A DNA stretch of 64,000 nt from an uncultured Roseiflexaceae bacterium (GCA_937974195.1 CALJIC010000206.1:1-64000); one strand, 5' to 3'; positions 35,867 through 45,251 are shown, counted from the first letter of the stretch. The notes: a model not told the origin generated them from the sequence alone. Translations and numbers: made by a program.

Positions 35867-37942
35867 ATGACGGCATCAGCCACCGATATTGACCAGCTCT
35901 CCATTAACACCATACGCACCCTCTCGATCGACGCGGTGCAGGCGGCGAACTCGGGGCACCCGGGGCTGCCGCTGGGCGCCGCGCCGATGGCCTATGTGGT
36001 CTGGACGCGCTTTCTCCGCTTCAACCCGCGCGACCCGCGCTGGCCGAACCGCGACCGCTTCGTGCTCTCGGCCGGGCACGGCTCGATGCTGCTGTACAGC
36101 CTGCTGCACCTGACCGGCTACGACCTGTCGCTGGACGAGCTGAAGCGCTTCCGGCAGTGGGGCTCGAAGACGCCCGGCCACCCGGAGAGCCACCTGACGC
36201 CGGGCGTCGAGGTGAGCACCGGCCCGCTCGGGCAGGGCTTCGGCAACGGGGTGGGCATGGCGATCGCGCAGGCGTTCCTGGCGGCGCGCTACAACCGCCC
36301 CGGCCACGAGCTGTTCGACAGCTACATCTACGCGATCGTCTCGGACGGCGACCTGATGGAGGGCGTGGCGGCGGAGGCGGCCAGCCTGGCGGGGCACCTG
36401 AAGCTCGGCCGGCTGATCTACCTGTACGACGACAACCACATCTCGCTGGACGGGCCGACCAGCCTGGCGTTCACCGAGGACCGCCTGAAGCGCTTCGAGG
36501 CCTACGGCTGGCACACCCTGCAGGTCGAGGACGGCAACGATCTCGCGGCGATCGAGGCGGCGGTGCGGGCGGCGCAGCAGGACGAGCGCCCCTCGCTGAT
36601 CGCGGTGCGCACGGTGATCGGCTACGGCAGCCCGAAGGCCGGAACCTCCAAGGTGCACGGCAGCCCGCTGGGGCCCGACGGCGTGCGGGCGACCAAGGAG
36701 GCGCTCGGGTGGGACCCGGACGCGCAGTTCCTCGTGCCGGGCGAGGTGCTCGAGCACATGCGCGCGGTCGGCGAGCGCGGCGCGCGGCTCGCGGAGGAGT
36801 GGCGGGCGCGCTTCGATGCCTACTGCCAGGCGTTCCCGAAGGAGGGCGAGGAGCTGCGGCTGGCGCTGGCCGGGAAGCTGCCGGAGGGGTGGGACGCGGA
36901 CCTGCCCAGCTTCGACCCGGCGGGCGGCGACGTGGCGACGCGCAACGCCTCGGGGAAGGTGCTCGAGGCGCTGGCGGCGAAGATCCCCTGGCTGATCGGC
37001 GGCTCGGCGGACCTCTCGGAGTCGACCAAGACGCCCTACGCGACCGACGGGAGCTTCCAGCCGGGGAGCTACGCGGAGCGCATCATCTGGTTCGGGGTGC
37101 GCGAGCACGCGATGGGCGCGGCGCTGAACGGCATGGCCGCCCACGGCGGCGTGCGGGCCTACGGCGGCACCTTCCTGACCTTCTCGGACTACATGCGCGG
37201 CGCGATCCGGCTCGCGGCGCTCTCGGGCCACGCGGTGACCTACGTCTTCACCCACGACAGCATCGGGCTGGGCGAGGACGGGCCGACGCACCAGCCGGTC
37301 GAGCACCTGGCGGCGCTGCGGGCCATTCCGAACCTGACGGTGATCCGCCCGGCGGACGCGAATGAGACGGTGGTGGCCTGGAAGGTGGCGCTGGAGCGCA
37401 CCGACGGCCCGACGGCGCTGATCCTGAGCCGCCAGAACCTGCCGGTGTTCGACCGGGCGGGCATGGGCGCGGCGGACGAGTTGCGGCGCGGGGCGTACGT
37501 CCTGAAGGAGGCCGAGGGCGGCGCGCCGGAGATCGTGCTGATGGCGACCGGCTCGGAGGTGGGGCTGGCGCTCGACGCGCAGGCGGAGCTGGCGAAGCAG
37601 GGCGTGCGCGCGCGGGTGGTGAGCTTCCCGAGCTGGGAGCTGTTCGAGCAGCAGCCGCCGGAGTATCGCGACTCGGTGCTCCCGCCGGACGTGCCGGCGC
37701 GGCTGTCGATCGAGGCCGGGGTGTCGCAGGGGTGGCACCGCTGGGTCGGCAGCCAGGGGGCGGTGATGAGCGTGGAGACCTTCGGCGCCTCCGCGCCCTA
37801 CAAGGAGGTCTTCAAGCGCTACGGGCTGACGGTGGAGGACGTGACCAGGCGCGCGCTCGAGCTGCTCGGGCGGGGCGGCGAGGCGACCGGGGGCTCGCGT
37901 GTGCCGGGCGAGCAGCCGGCCGGGCACGAGGGGCACTCCTGA
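35867..37942 (+). CDS. tkt: Transketolase
   Basis: A 691-residue transketolase, which moves two-carbon ketol units between sugar phosphates using thiamine diphosphate. Seen: LSIDAVQAANSGHPGLPLGA at the N-terminus, STGPLGQGFGNGVGMAIA, the ThDP motif VSDGDLMEGVAAEAASLAG...DDN, the pyrimidine-domain WFGVREHAMGA and DSIGLGEDGPTHQPVEHLA. Full length, all domains present. GTAAGGAT lies upstream of the ATG. The stop codon TGA lies inside the terminus (CTGATCCACGGAG) of a repeat element. Confidence 0.96.
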   Translation: MTASATDIDQLSINTIRTLSIDAVQAANSGHPGLPLGAAPMAYVVWTRFLRFNPRDPRWPNRDRFVLSAGHGSMLLYSLLHLTGYDLSLDELKRFRQWGSKTPGHPESHLTPGVEVSTGPLGQGFGNGVGMAIAQAFLAARYNRPGHELFDSYIYAIVSDGDLMEGVAAEAASLAGHLKLGRLIYLYDDNHISLDGPTSLAFTEDRLKRFEAYGWHTLQVEDGNDLAAIEAAVRAAQQDERPSLIAVRTVIGYGSPKAGTSKVHGSPLGPDGVRATKEALGWDPDAQFLVPGEVLEHMRAVGERGARLAEEWRARFDAYCQAFPKEGEELRLALAGKLPEGWDADLPSFDPAGGDVATRNASGKVLEALAAKIPWLIGGSADLSESTKTPYATDGSFQPGSYAERIIWFGVREHAMGAALNGMAAHGGVRAYGGTFLTFSDYMRGAIRLAALSGHAVTYVFTHDSIGLGEDGPTHQPVEHLAALRAIPNLTVIRPADANETVVAWKVALERTDGPTALILSRQNLPVFDRAGMGAADELRRGAYVLKEAEGGAPEIVLMATGSEVGLALDAQAELAKQGVRARVVSFPSWELFEQQPPEYRDSVLPPDVPARLSIEAGVSQGWHRWVGSQGAVMSVETFGASAPYKEVFKRYGLTVEDVTRRALELLGRGGEATGGSRVPGEQPAGHEGHS

Positions 37943-38014
37943 TCCACGGAGGGCACGGAGGACACGGAGGAGAATCTGCGGAGGGGCGCTGCACGCGGCG
38001 CCCCTCCGTGGATT
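37939..38014. repeat. CTGATCCACGGAG-type repeat with hairpin, at the tkt 3' end
   Basis: It begins CTGATCCACGGAGG and contains a run of GGACACGGAGG-like units. It folds into a stem of nearly perfect 19-base arms (37971-37989 with 37998-38014 and neighbours), whose core is CGGAGGGGCGC / GCGCCCCTCCG. It lies between the convergent tkt and membrane protein genes and may act as a bidirectional terminator. The related element is at 57413-57556. Confidence 0.65.
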
Positions 38015-38022
38015 CTGTGGAC

Positions 38023-38262
38023 CTAACGGGTCGTGCGCCGGAGCAGGGTTAGCGCCAGCCCCACCAGCACCAGCGCGGCGCCGACGGCGATAGCGCCGAA
38101 TGCCAGCGGGTTGCCGGCGGCGGCGTTGACCTCGGCGTAGTGCTGGACGGTCGGCTGGTAGGCCGACTGTGCCATCTGCGTGCCGGTGACGAGCGCGGCC
38201 AGGAGGACGCCGCCGAGCAGGGCGATGACGACGCCAGCGGCGATCAGGGCTTTGCCAAGCAT
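38023..38262 (-). CDS. Small two-span membrane protein
   Basis: A 79-residue protein with two hydrophobic spans (about residues 5-28, ALIAAGVVIALLGGVLLAAL, and 53-73, AFGAIAVGAALVLVGLALTL) and a basic C-terminus (RRTTR). Function unknown. It starts two bases after the stop of the TetR gene, behind GCGAGG, so the two are co-transcribed; small membrane proteins in that place are often the regulator's target. Confidence 0.7.
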   Translation of the reverse strand: MLGKALIAAGVVIALLGGVLLAALVTGTQMAQSAYQPTVQHYAEVNAAAGNPLAFGAIAVGAALVLVGLALTLLRRTTR

Positions 38263-38264
38263 AG

Positions 38265-38858
38265 CTACCTCGCTTGAATGCCTTCGAGGAGCAGGTCGAT
38301 CCGGCGCGTGGCCACCTCGAAGAATGGCCGATCATCCGCGCGGAGCCAGTCGAAGACCGACATGAAGTAGAGGCTGCGCACCAGCGACGCGAGATCCTCG
38401 GGCGGGACATCGGCGCGCAGCTCGCCGCGCTCCTGGGCGGCGCGGACGAACGGGAGCAGCAGCTGGTCGAACGTGCCGATCCCCTGGTCATCCATCCACT
38501 GCATGTCCCGCTGCCGCAGGAGCTCGAAGGCGGTCAGCATCACGAGGTCGCGCCGCCCTTCGATATACCCGCCGAGCGTGTCGAAGATGAAGCAGATCTG
38601 CTCGCGGAAGCTCTGGCCGAGGAGGTCGGGGCGGGCGTCGAGCGCCGCGCGCAGCCGCTGCACCTGCACCCGGCCGAGGTGGCCGAGCACCGCGTCCTTG
38701 CTGGCGAAGTGGCTGAAGAAGGTGCCCTTGGCGACGCCGGCCGCCGCCGCGATCGCCTCGACCGTCGTCTCGTGGTAGCCGCGCGTGCGGAAGAGCTCGA
38801 CGGCGACCTCGAACAGGCGCTGGGCGGTTGCGTCCTTCTGCTGCTGCCTGCGGCTCAT
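38265..38858 (-). CDS. TetR-family transcription regulator
   Basis: A 197-residue TetR protein. N-terminal helix-turn-helix: AVELFRTRGYHETTVEAIAAAAGVAKGTFFSHFASKDAVL (about residues 18-57, shown in part: VAKGTFFSHF). The C-terminal ligand domain is unrecognised. It probably represses its own operon with the small membrane protein downstream. Confidence 0.9.
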   Translation of the reverse strand: MSRRQQQKDATAQRLFEVAVELFRTRGYHETTVEAIAAAAGVAKGTFFSHFASKDAVLGHLGRVQVQRLRAALDARPDLLGQSFREQICFIFDTLGGYIEGRRDLVMLTAFELLRQRDMQWMDDQGIGTFDQLLLPFVRAAQERGELRADVPPEDLASLVRSLYFMSVFDWLRADDRPFFEVATRRIDLLLEGIQAR

Positions 38859-39070
38859 CCGTTGCCTCCGGCCTGGCGGTTCTAGCTCGCCACGACCTCT
38901 TCTTCCCCCCGCGACGTAAGACGGCGGTTTCCTGAAGGGGCAGCCTCGCGGCGCCCTCCAACCGGTGAGTGACCGTGGTCAATGACCGCGGTACAATCAT
39001 ATGTGAAATTTCGGACGAATTGAATAGGTCTGTGGTTGTATTCCAACTAGCAGCGGCACAGCCGGTATGC

Positions 39071-39076
39071 TATAGT
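39071..39076 (+). promoter_or_regulatory. -10 box of the GNAT gene
   Basis: TATAGT, 62 bases before the GNAT start codon, in the 279-bp gap between the divergent TetR and GNAT genes. No confident -35 element. Confidence 0.4.
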
Positions 39077-39137
39077 ATCTCTTACCCCGGTGAGACAGCG
39101 GCCGGGAGAGGGTGCAGTAACAGGAGGCGGCAGCACT

Positions 39138-39683
39138 ATGGTACAGCGCATCGAGGCGCCAGCAGCAAAGACGCTGCGTGACGGCAGATGTGTCACGATC
39201 CGGCCGATCGCCGAGCACGACGGCCCGGCGTTTCTGGCGTTCGGGCGGGCACTGCCGATTGATGACTGGCAGTACTTGGAGGACGACCTGCAGCGCCCGG
39301 AGATCGTCGCCCGGCTCGTCAACGCGCACCTGGCCGAGAACTGGCGCCAGTTCGTCGCCGTCAACGCCGGCGGCGAGATCGTCGGCTACAGCGCGGTGCG
39401 CCGCCTCCCCGGGTGGTCGAGCCACGTCGGGGACATCCAGCTGCTGGTCAGCGAGCCGTGGCGCCGCATCGGGCTCGGCACGGCGCTGGCGGAGACGATC
39501 TTCGAGGCCGCGCGCGACCTCGGCGTGGCCAAGGTGATCGTCGAGGTGCTCGAGCGCCAGCAGGCAGGCGTGGCGATCTTCGAGCGGCTCGGCTTCAGCG
39601 TCGAGGGGGTCTTCACCGGCCACGCTCGCGACCGCGCCGGCCGGCACCACAACCTCCTCATCCTGGCGTACCACATCGCCTGA
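39138..39683 (+). CDS. GNAT-family N-acetyltransferase
   Basis: A 181-residue GNAT protein. The acetyl-CoA site is EPWRRIGLGTALAETIFEAA (R-x-x-G-x-G/A), preceded by VGDIQLLVS and followed by GVAKVIVEVLERQQAGVAIF, with the C-terminal ERLGFSVEGVF typical of RimI-like and PhnO-like enzymes. The substrate is unknown. AGGAGG lies ten bases before the ATG. Confidence 0.88.
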   Translation: MVQRIEAPAAKTLRDGRCVTIRPIAEHDGPAFLAFGRALPIDDWQYLEDDLQRPEIVARLVNAHLAENWRQFVAVNAGGEIVGYSAVRRLPGWSSHVGDIQLLVSEPWRRIGLGTALAETIFEAARDLGVAKVIVEVLERQQAGVAIFERLGFSVEGVFTGHARDRAGRHHNLLILAYHIA

Positions 39684-39703
39684 CACAAGCCGCGCGACGC
39701 CTG

Positions 39704-40444
39704 TCAGATGACGAGGCCGCCGTCGGCCTGGATGACCGCCCCGGTGACGAAGCTCGACTCGTCGGAGGCGAGGAACAGGTAGACGGCGGCGATCTCCTCC
39801 GGCGTGCCCATGCGCCGCAGCGGCGTGCGCTCCAGCACCGCGGCGACCACCTTCGCCGGCACGGTGCTGACCATCTCGGTGGCGATGAAGCCGGGGGTCA
39901 CGGCGTTGACGCGGACGCCGCCCGGCCCCAGCTCGCGCGCCCAGGTCTTGGTCATAGCGATCACGCCCGCCTTCGCCGCGGCGTAGTTCGTCTGGCCGAA
40001 GTTGCCGTACAGCCCGACGATCGAGCTGGCGTTGATGATCGAGCCGCGCCCGGCTGCGAGCATGTGCGGCGCCACGGCCTGGGTGCACAGCCAGACGCCC
40101 TTGAGGTTGACGTCGATCACCGCGTCCCACTGCTGCTCGGTCATCGTGAGCATGCGCGCGTCGCGGGTGATGCCGGCGTTGTTGAGCAGCACGTCGATCC
40201 GCCCGCCCCACTCCACGGCGCGCCCGACCGCCGCCCGCACCGACTCCGCCTGCGCGACGTCGAGGTGGAGCGGCAGGGCCTCGCCGCCCGCGGCGGCGAC
40301 CTCGGCGGCGGCCGACTCCGCCTGCGCGAGGTCGATGTCCGCCAGCGCCACCCGCGCCCCCTCGCGGGCGAAGGTGAGCGCGGTGGCCCGGCCGATCCCC
40401 CGCCCGGCCCCGGTGATGAGCGCTACTTTGCCCTGCAGTCGCAT
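39704..40444 (-). CDS. Short-chain dehydrogenase (FabG-like 3-oxoacyl-ACP reductase)
   Basis: A 246-residue classical SDR. NAD(P) motif TGAGRGIG (residues 11-18), NNAG, catalytic Ser (INASSIVGLYGNFG) and Y-x-x-x-K (NYAAAKAG), ending in VIQADGGLVI. Very like FabG or PhaB reductases, which reduce 3-oxoacyl thioesters. No fatty-acid genes adjoin it, so the role is open. CGGAG precedes the ATG. Divergent from metH. Confidence 0.88.
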   Translation of the reverse strand: MRLQGKVALITGAGRGIGRATALTFAREGARVALADIDLAQAESAAAEVAAAGGEALPLHLDVAQAESVRAAVGRAVEWGGRIDVLLNNAGITRDARMLTMTEQQWDAVIDVNLKGVWLCTQAVAPHMLAAGRGSIINASSIVGLYGNFGQTNYAAAKAGVIAMTKTWARELGPGGVRVNAVTPGFIATEMVSTVPAKVVAAVLERTPLRRMGTPEEIAAVYLFLASDESSFVTGAVIQADGGLVI

Positions 40445-40448
40445 CTTG

Positions 40449-40478
40449 TTGACTCCGATCGGCGCTGCGTGCTATACT
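40449..40478 (+). promoter_or_regulatory. Promoter of the SAM riboswitch-metH unit
   Basis: TTGACT (40449-40454) and TATACT (40473-40478), 18 bases apart, place the start near 40485, about 15 bases before the riboswitch. It overlaps the upstream region of the divergent fabG-like gene. Confidence 0.8.
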
Positions 40479-40499
40479 TATGCGCAAATTACATAGTAG

Positions 40500-40599
40500 C
40501 TCATCCAGAGGGGTGGAGGGACCGGCCCGACGAAGCCCCGGCAACCCCCGGCAATGTTCCGGAAGGTGCCAATTCCGGCAGCGCAAGCTGACAGATGAG
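40500..40599 (+). ncRNA. SAM-I (S-box) riboswitch aptamer
   Basis: The S-box core is recognisable: AGAGGGGTGGAGGGACCGGC near the 5' side, CCCGACGAAGCCCCGGCAAC, then GGTGCCAATTCC and CAGCGCAAGCTG. P1 closes between CTCATC (40500-40505) and GATGAG (40594-40599). It binds S-adenosylmethionine. Its place upstream of metH fits: high SAM should stop transcription through the terminator that follows. Confidence 0.93.
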
Positions 40600-40613
40600 T
40601 GCGTCTGAGACGT

Positions 40614-40643
40614 CCCTCGCGCAGCTGCGTGAGGGGTTTTTTT
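40614..40643 (+). terminator. Riboswitch-controlled terminator
   Basis: CCCTC (40614-40618) pairs with GAGGG (40631-40635) around an inner CGCAG/CTGCG, followed by seven T (40637-40643). This is the expression platform of the SAM-I riboswitch, 47 bases before metH. Confidence 0.88.
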
Positions 40644-40690
40644 GTATATGCGGCCCGCGGCGCGGCGGTCCCCCTAGGCGAGAGGTTTCC

Positions 40691-43600
40691 ATGAACAACA
40701 GGCAATCGAGCTACCTCGCGGCCCTGTGTGAGCGGGTGCTCGTCTACGATGGTGCGATGGGCACCAGCATCGACACCTTCAGCCTTACCGCCGAGGACTA
40801 CGGCGGCGAGCGGACCTTCGGCGCGCGCGACTACCTGGTGATCACCAGGCCGGACGTGATCGAGGCCATCCACACCTCGTTCATGGAGGCCGGCGCGGAC
40901 GTGCTCGAGACCTGCACCTTCCAGGCGACGCGCATCCGGCTCGAGGAGTGGGGGCTCGGCGAGCAGATCTACGCGATCAACCGCGCGGCGGCCGAGCTGG
41001 CCCGGCGCGTCGCCGACCGATTCGCGGCCCAGGACGGCCGCCCGCGCTTTGTCGCCGGCTCGATGGGCCCGACCGGCAAGCTGCCCTCCTCGAACGACCC
41101 GGCGCTCTCGGACATCACCTTCGCCGACCTGTCCGACATCTTCTGCGAGCAGGCGCTGGCCCTGATCGACGGCGGCGTGGACGTGCTGCTGGTCGAGACG
41201 AGCGTGGACATCCTGGAGGTCAAGGCCGCGCTGGACGGCATCCGCCGCGCGAAGGCCGAGCGGGGCAGGCCGGACGTGGCGGTGCAGGCCCAGATCTTCC
41301 TCGACCTCTCGGGCAAGATGCTGCTCGGCACCGAGATCCCGGCCGTGATCGCGACGCTGGAGGCCATGCCGGTGGACGTGATCGGCCTGAACTGCTCGAC
41401 CGGCCCGGAGCATATGCGCGAGGCGATCGAGTACCTGTGCAAGCACTCGCGCAAGCCGATCTCCTGCATCCCGAACGCCGGCCTGCCGCTCGAGGTGGAC
41501 GGCGAGACGGTCTTCCCGATGGAGCCGGAGCCCTTCGCGCGCACGCTCGGCGAGTTCGTGCGCGAGTACGGCGTCGCGGTGGTGGGCGGCTGCTGCGGCA
41601 CGCGCCCGGCGCACATCCGCCGGCTGCGCGAGGAGATCGGGTTCGTGGCGCCGAAGGAGCGCGTGGTCGAGTACATCCCGAGCGTCTCCTCGGGGATCAA
41701 GGCCGCGGCGCTGCGGCAGGACGGCACGCTGACGCTGATCGGCGAGCGGGTGAACACCCTCGGCTCGCGCAAGGTGAAGCGGCTGCTGCTCAAGGACGAC
41801 TACGACGGGGTGGTCGAGGTGGCGCGCGAGCAGGCCGACAGCGGCTCGCACATCCTGGACGTGTGCGTGGCGATGACCGAGCGCGCCGACGAGCGCGAGC
41901 AGATGACGACGCTGCTCAAGCGCCTGACGATGAACGTCGAGCTGCCGCTGGCGATCGACACGACCGAGGCCGATGTGCTGGAGGCGGCGCTGGCGATCTA
42001 CCCCGGGCGGGCGCTGGTGAACTCGGTCTCGCTCGAGGGCGGGCGCGGCGAGAAGATCGACCGGACGCTGCCGCTGGTGGCGCGCTACGGGGCGGCGACG
42101 GTGGCGATGACGATCGACGAGGAGGGCATGGCGCACACCGCCGAGCGCAAGCTGGCGATCGCCAAGCGCATCGCGCAGATCGCGCGCGACGAGTACGGCA
42201 TACCGCACGAGGCGCTCCTGTTCGATGTGCTGACCTTCCCGATCACGACCGGCCAGGAGGAGCTGCGGCGGGCGGCGATCGAGACGATCGAGGGCATCCG
42301 GCTGGTCAAGCAGCACATCCCCGGCTGCTTCACGACGCTGGGCGTGAGCAACCTGAGCTTCGGCGTGGCGCCGCACGCCCGCGCCGCGCTCAACTCGGTG
42401 TTCCTGTACCACGCGCGCGAGGCCGGCCTGGACACCGCGATCATCAACCCGGCGCACGTGCTGCCCTACGCCGACATCCCGGAGGAGCAGCGGGCGATCT
42501 GCGAGGACCTGATCTTCGACCGGCGCGAGGACGCGCTGGCGCGCTTCATCGCCTACTTCGAGCAGAACGCGGCGTCGAGCAGCGCCGAGAAGGCCGACCC
42601 GACCGCGGGCATGACGGTGGCGCAGCGGCTGCACTGGAAGATCGTCCACCGCAAGAAGGAGGGGGTCGAGGAGGACATCGACCTGCTGATGGCCGAGCGG
42701 ATGGGCATCTCGGCGGAGGCCGTGCGGGCGGAGCGCGCCGCCCCGCGCGAGGACGCCGGCCCAACCCCGCGCGGCGAGGCGGCGGTCGACATCCTGAACA
42801 ACGTCCTGCTGCCGGCGATGAAGGAGGTGGGCGACCTGTTCGGCAGCGGGCAGCTCATCCTGCCGTTCGTGCTGCAGAGCGCCGAGGTGATGAAGAAGGC
42901 CGTGGCCTACCTGGAGCAGTACCTGGATAAGCTGGAGGGCGCGACCAAGGGCAAGGTGGTGCTGGCCACCGTCTACGGCGACGTGCACGACATCGGCAAG
43001 AACCTGGTCAACACCATCCTCTCGAACAACGGCTACACGGTGTACGACCTGGGGAAGCAGGTGCCGCTCAACACGATCATCGAGAAGGCGGTGGAGGTGG
43101 GCGCTGACGCGATCGGCCTGTCGGCGCTGCTTGTGAGCACCTCGAAGCAGATGCCGCTGTGCGTGCAGGAGCTGCACCGGCGCGGCCTGAAGTTCCCGGT
43201 GCTGGTGGGCGGCGCGGCGATCAACAAGCAGTACGGCCAGCGCATCATGTTCGTCGGCGACGAGGAGCCCTACGAGCCGGGGGTGTTCTACTGCAAGGAC
43301 GCCTTCGAGGGGCTGGAGACGATGGACAAGCTCTCCGACCCGCAGGTGCGGCCGGAGTTCGTGCACGCGACGATCGTCGAGGCCGCCCAGGCGCTGCGGC
43401 AGAAGCAGCGCGGGCGGGTGGCGCTGGACGAGCTGGGGCGGGCGAGCATCACCGGCGAGCGGGTGCGCTCGAAGGTGCGCCAGGACGTGCCCGTGCCGAC
43501 GCCGCCGTTCTGGGGCGCGCAGGTGGTCACGCGCATCCGGCTGCAGGACGTGGTGGCGTGCCTGGACCGCAACGCGCTCTACCGCCTGCAGTGGGGCGCC

Positions 43601-44347
43601 AAGAACGCCAAGGGCGCGGAGTGGGAGCGGCTGCAGGCCGAGTTCGACCTGCGCGTGCGCGAGCTGGTGCGCGAGGCGGAGCGCGACGGCTGGCTGGAGC
43701 CGAAGGTGGTGTACGGCTACTTCCCGTGCCAGTCGGACGGGCACGAGCTGATTGTGTACGACCCCGCCTCTGTGAGGGCCAAGAACCAAGAGCAGAGGAC
43801 TGACGGCGGCGCTCAGCCCGCGGATCTGGGCTCGCCGAGGGAGCTGACCCGCTTCGTCTTCCCGCGCCAGCCGGGGCGCGAGCGGCTGTGCATCGCCGAC
43901 TACTTCCGCTCGGTGGAGAGCGGCGAGTACGACGTGGTCGCGCTGCAGATCGTGACCATGGGCACGCGGGTCGACGATCTGACCGAGGAGCTGCAGCGGG
44001 CGAACGACTACACCCGCTCGTACTTCATCCACGGCCTGGGCGTGTCGCTGGCCGAGGCGCTGGCCGAGTACACCAACCGGGTGATCCGCCAGGGCCTGGG
44101 GCTGAAGGGCGAGCAGGGCAAGCGCTACTCGTGGGGCTACCCGGCCTGCCCGGACCTGTCCGAGCACGAGAAGCTGTTCCGGGTGCTGCCGGCCGAGAAG
44201 ATCGGCGTGACGCTCACCGAGGCGTACCAGCTCGTGCCGGAGCAGAGCACGGCGGCGATCGTCGTCCACCACCCGGAGGCCAAGTACTTCTCGATCGGGT
44301 CGGCCCGCGAGCGCGCCGACGAGGACGTGGCCGAGGTGGCCGCCTGA
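40691..44347 (+). CDS. metH: Cobalamin-dependent methionine synthase
   Basis: A 1218-residue MetH with all four modules. The homocysteine domain (about 1-325) has zinc ligands Cys235, Cys301 and Cys302 (LNCSTGP, GGCCGT). The pterin domain follows (about 345-610, LIGERVNTLGSRK). The cobalamin cap and binding domain has the axial His766 in VYGDVHDIGKNLV. The C-terminal SAM reactivation domain spans about 900-1210. It makes methionine from homocysteine and methyltetrahydrofolate. The ATG at 40691 follows GAGAGGT. An in-frame ATG at 40595 lies inside the riboswitch and is rejected. Confidence 0.97.
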   Translation: MNNRQSSYLAALCERVLVYDGAMGTSIDTFSLTAEDYGGERTFGARDYLVITRPDVIEAIHTSFMEAGADVLETCTFQATRIRLEEWGLGEQIYAINRAAAELARRVADRFAAQDGRPRFVAGSMGPTGKLPSSNDPALSDITFADLSDIFCEQALALIDGGVDVLLVETSVDILEVKAALDGIRRAKAERGRPDVAVQAQIFLDLSGKMLLGTEIPAVIATLEAMPVDVIGLNCSTGPEHMREAIEYLCKHSRKPISCIPNAGLPLEVDGETVFPMEPEPFARTLGEFVREYGVAVVGGCCGTRPAHIRRLREEIGFVAPKERVVEYIPSVSSGIKAAALRQDGTLTLIGERVNTLGSRKVKRLLLKDDYDGVVEVAREQADSGSHILDVCVAMTERADEREQMTTLLKRLTMNVELPLAIDTTEADVLEAALAIYPGRALVNSVSLEGGRGEKIDRTLPLVARYGAATVAMTIDEEGMAHTAERKLAIAKRIAQIARDEYGIPHEALLFDVLTFPITTGQEELRRAAIETIEGIRLVKQHIPGCFTTLGVSNLSFGVAPHARAALNSVFLYHAREAGLDTAIINPAHVLPYADIPEEQRAICEDLIFDRREDALARFIAYFEQNAASSSAEKADPTAGMTVAQRLHWKIVHRKKEGVEEDIDLLMAERMGISAEAVRAERAAPREDAGPTPRGEAAVDILNNVLLPAMKEVGDLFGSGQLILPFVLQSAEVMKKAVAYLEQYLDKLEGATKGKVVLATVYGDVHDIGKNLVNTILSNNGYTVYDLGKQVPLNTIIEKAVEVGADAIGLSALLVSTSKQMPLCVQELHRRGLKFPVLVGGAAINKQYGQRIMFVGDEEPYEPGVFYCKDAFEGLETMDKLSDPQVRPEFVHATIVEAAQALRQKQRGRVALDELGRASITGERVRSKVRQDVPVPTPPFWGAQVVTRIRLQDVVACLDRNALYRLQWGAKNAKGAEWERLQAEFDLRVRELVREAERDGWLEPKVVYGYFPCQSDGHELIVYDPASVRAKNQEQRTDGGAQPADLGSPRELTRFVFPRQPGRERLCIADYFRSVESGEYDVVALQIVTMGTRVDDLTEELQRANDYTRSYFIHGLGVSLAEALAEYTNRVIRQGLGLKGEQGKRYSWGYPACPDLSEHEKLFRVLPAEKIGVTLTEAYQLVPEQSTAAIVVHHPEAKYFSIGSARERADEDVAEVAA

Positions 44348-44418
44348 AGTGGCTCCCGGCCGTTCCTGCGGGGGTGAGAGCCTGCGACAGAGGCGCAGCG
44401 CTCCACCCCCGCCTCGTG

Positions 44419-45126
44419 TCAGAGGTCGACCAGGCCGAGCTGGGCGGCGCGGCTGACCGCCTCGGTGCGGTTGCCCACGCCGAGCTTGGCGAGGATGGCC
44501 GAGACGTGGAACTTGACGGTGCGCTCGCTGATCGTCAGCTCGGCGGCGATCTCTTTGTTCAGGCGGCCGCGCGCCAGGTGCCGCAGCACCTCGAGCTCGC
44601 GCTCGGTGAGCGCCTCCGGAAGCGCGGCGGCTGCGGGCTGGGCGGCGAGGGAGGGCTGCTCCCGGCCGGGCGCGGCAGAGTCCCGCTCCGCGGCGCTCTT
44701 CTCCCCCTCCTGGAGGCTGCGGAGCAGGCGCGCGGCCACCGCCGGCTGCAGCAGCGAGCCGCCCCCGGCGACGACGCGGATGGCCTGGAACAGCTCCTCG
44801 CGCGGGGCGCCCTTGAGCAGGTAGCCCTGCGCGCCGGCCTGCACCGCGCCGAGGATGCGCTCGTCGGTGTCGAACGCGGTGAAGACCAGCGCCCGCGCCG
44901 CCGGATTCGAGGAGCGGATGGCGCGCAGCGCCGCGACCCCGTCCATCCCCGGCAGCTCCAGGTCCAGCAGCACGACGTCCGGGGCGAGCTCGGCGGCCAG
45001 CCGAACCGCCTCGGGCCCGCTCGACGCCTGCCCGACCACCACCAGGTCCGGCTGGGTCTCGATCACGGCCACCAGCCCCTCGCGGACGATCGGGTGGTCA
45101 TCGGCGATCAGGATGCGAATCGGCAT
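44419..45126 (-). CDS. NarL/FixJ-family response regulator
   Basis: A 235-residue regulator. Receiver at residues 1-120 with Asp9-Asp10 and phospho-acceptor Asp55 (VVLLDLELPGMDG). A 45-residue Ala/Glu-rich linker leads to a LuxR-type helix-turn-helix (LTERELEVLRHLARGRLNKE, ISERTVKFHVSAILAKLGV). No histidine kinase gene is adjacent. Convergent with metH. Confidence 0.92.
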   Translation of the reverse strand: MPIRILIADDHPIVREGLVAVIETQPDLVVVGQASSGPEAVRLAAELAPDVVLLDLELPGMDGVAALRAIRSSNPAARALVFTAFDTDERILGAVQAGAQGYLLKGAPREELFQAIRVVAGGGSLLQPAVAARLLRSLQEGEKSAAERDSAAPGREQPSLAAQPAAAALPEALTERELEVLRHLARGRLNKEIAAELTISERTVKFHVSAILAKLGVGNRTEAVSRAAQLGLVDL

Positions 45127-45251
45127 GGGTTACACTAGCACGTTGCGCGTTACCACGTTGGCATGTTAGCGCGTGCGTGAGGGGATGTCGAGGCCGCGGT
45201 GGCGCGAGACGCCTGAGCGCCGGTGCGCACCGGCGCTTCAACGCGTAACGT

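Noticed and set aside
40595..40690. Upstream in-frame ATG of metH
   Set aside because: It lies within P1 of the SAM riboswitch and runs through the terminator; the ATG at 40691 has a ribosome binding site and starts the conserved N-terminus.
40478..44272. A 1264-codon open frame on the minus strand opposite metH
   Set aside because: It is a high-GC antisense shadow: composition rich in Arg, His, Leu, Gln and Asp with no recognisable domain, and it covers the riboswitch. metH on the plus strand has all its domains.
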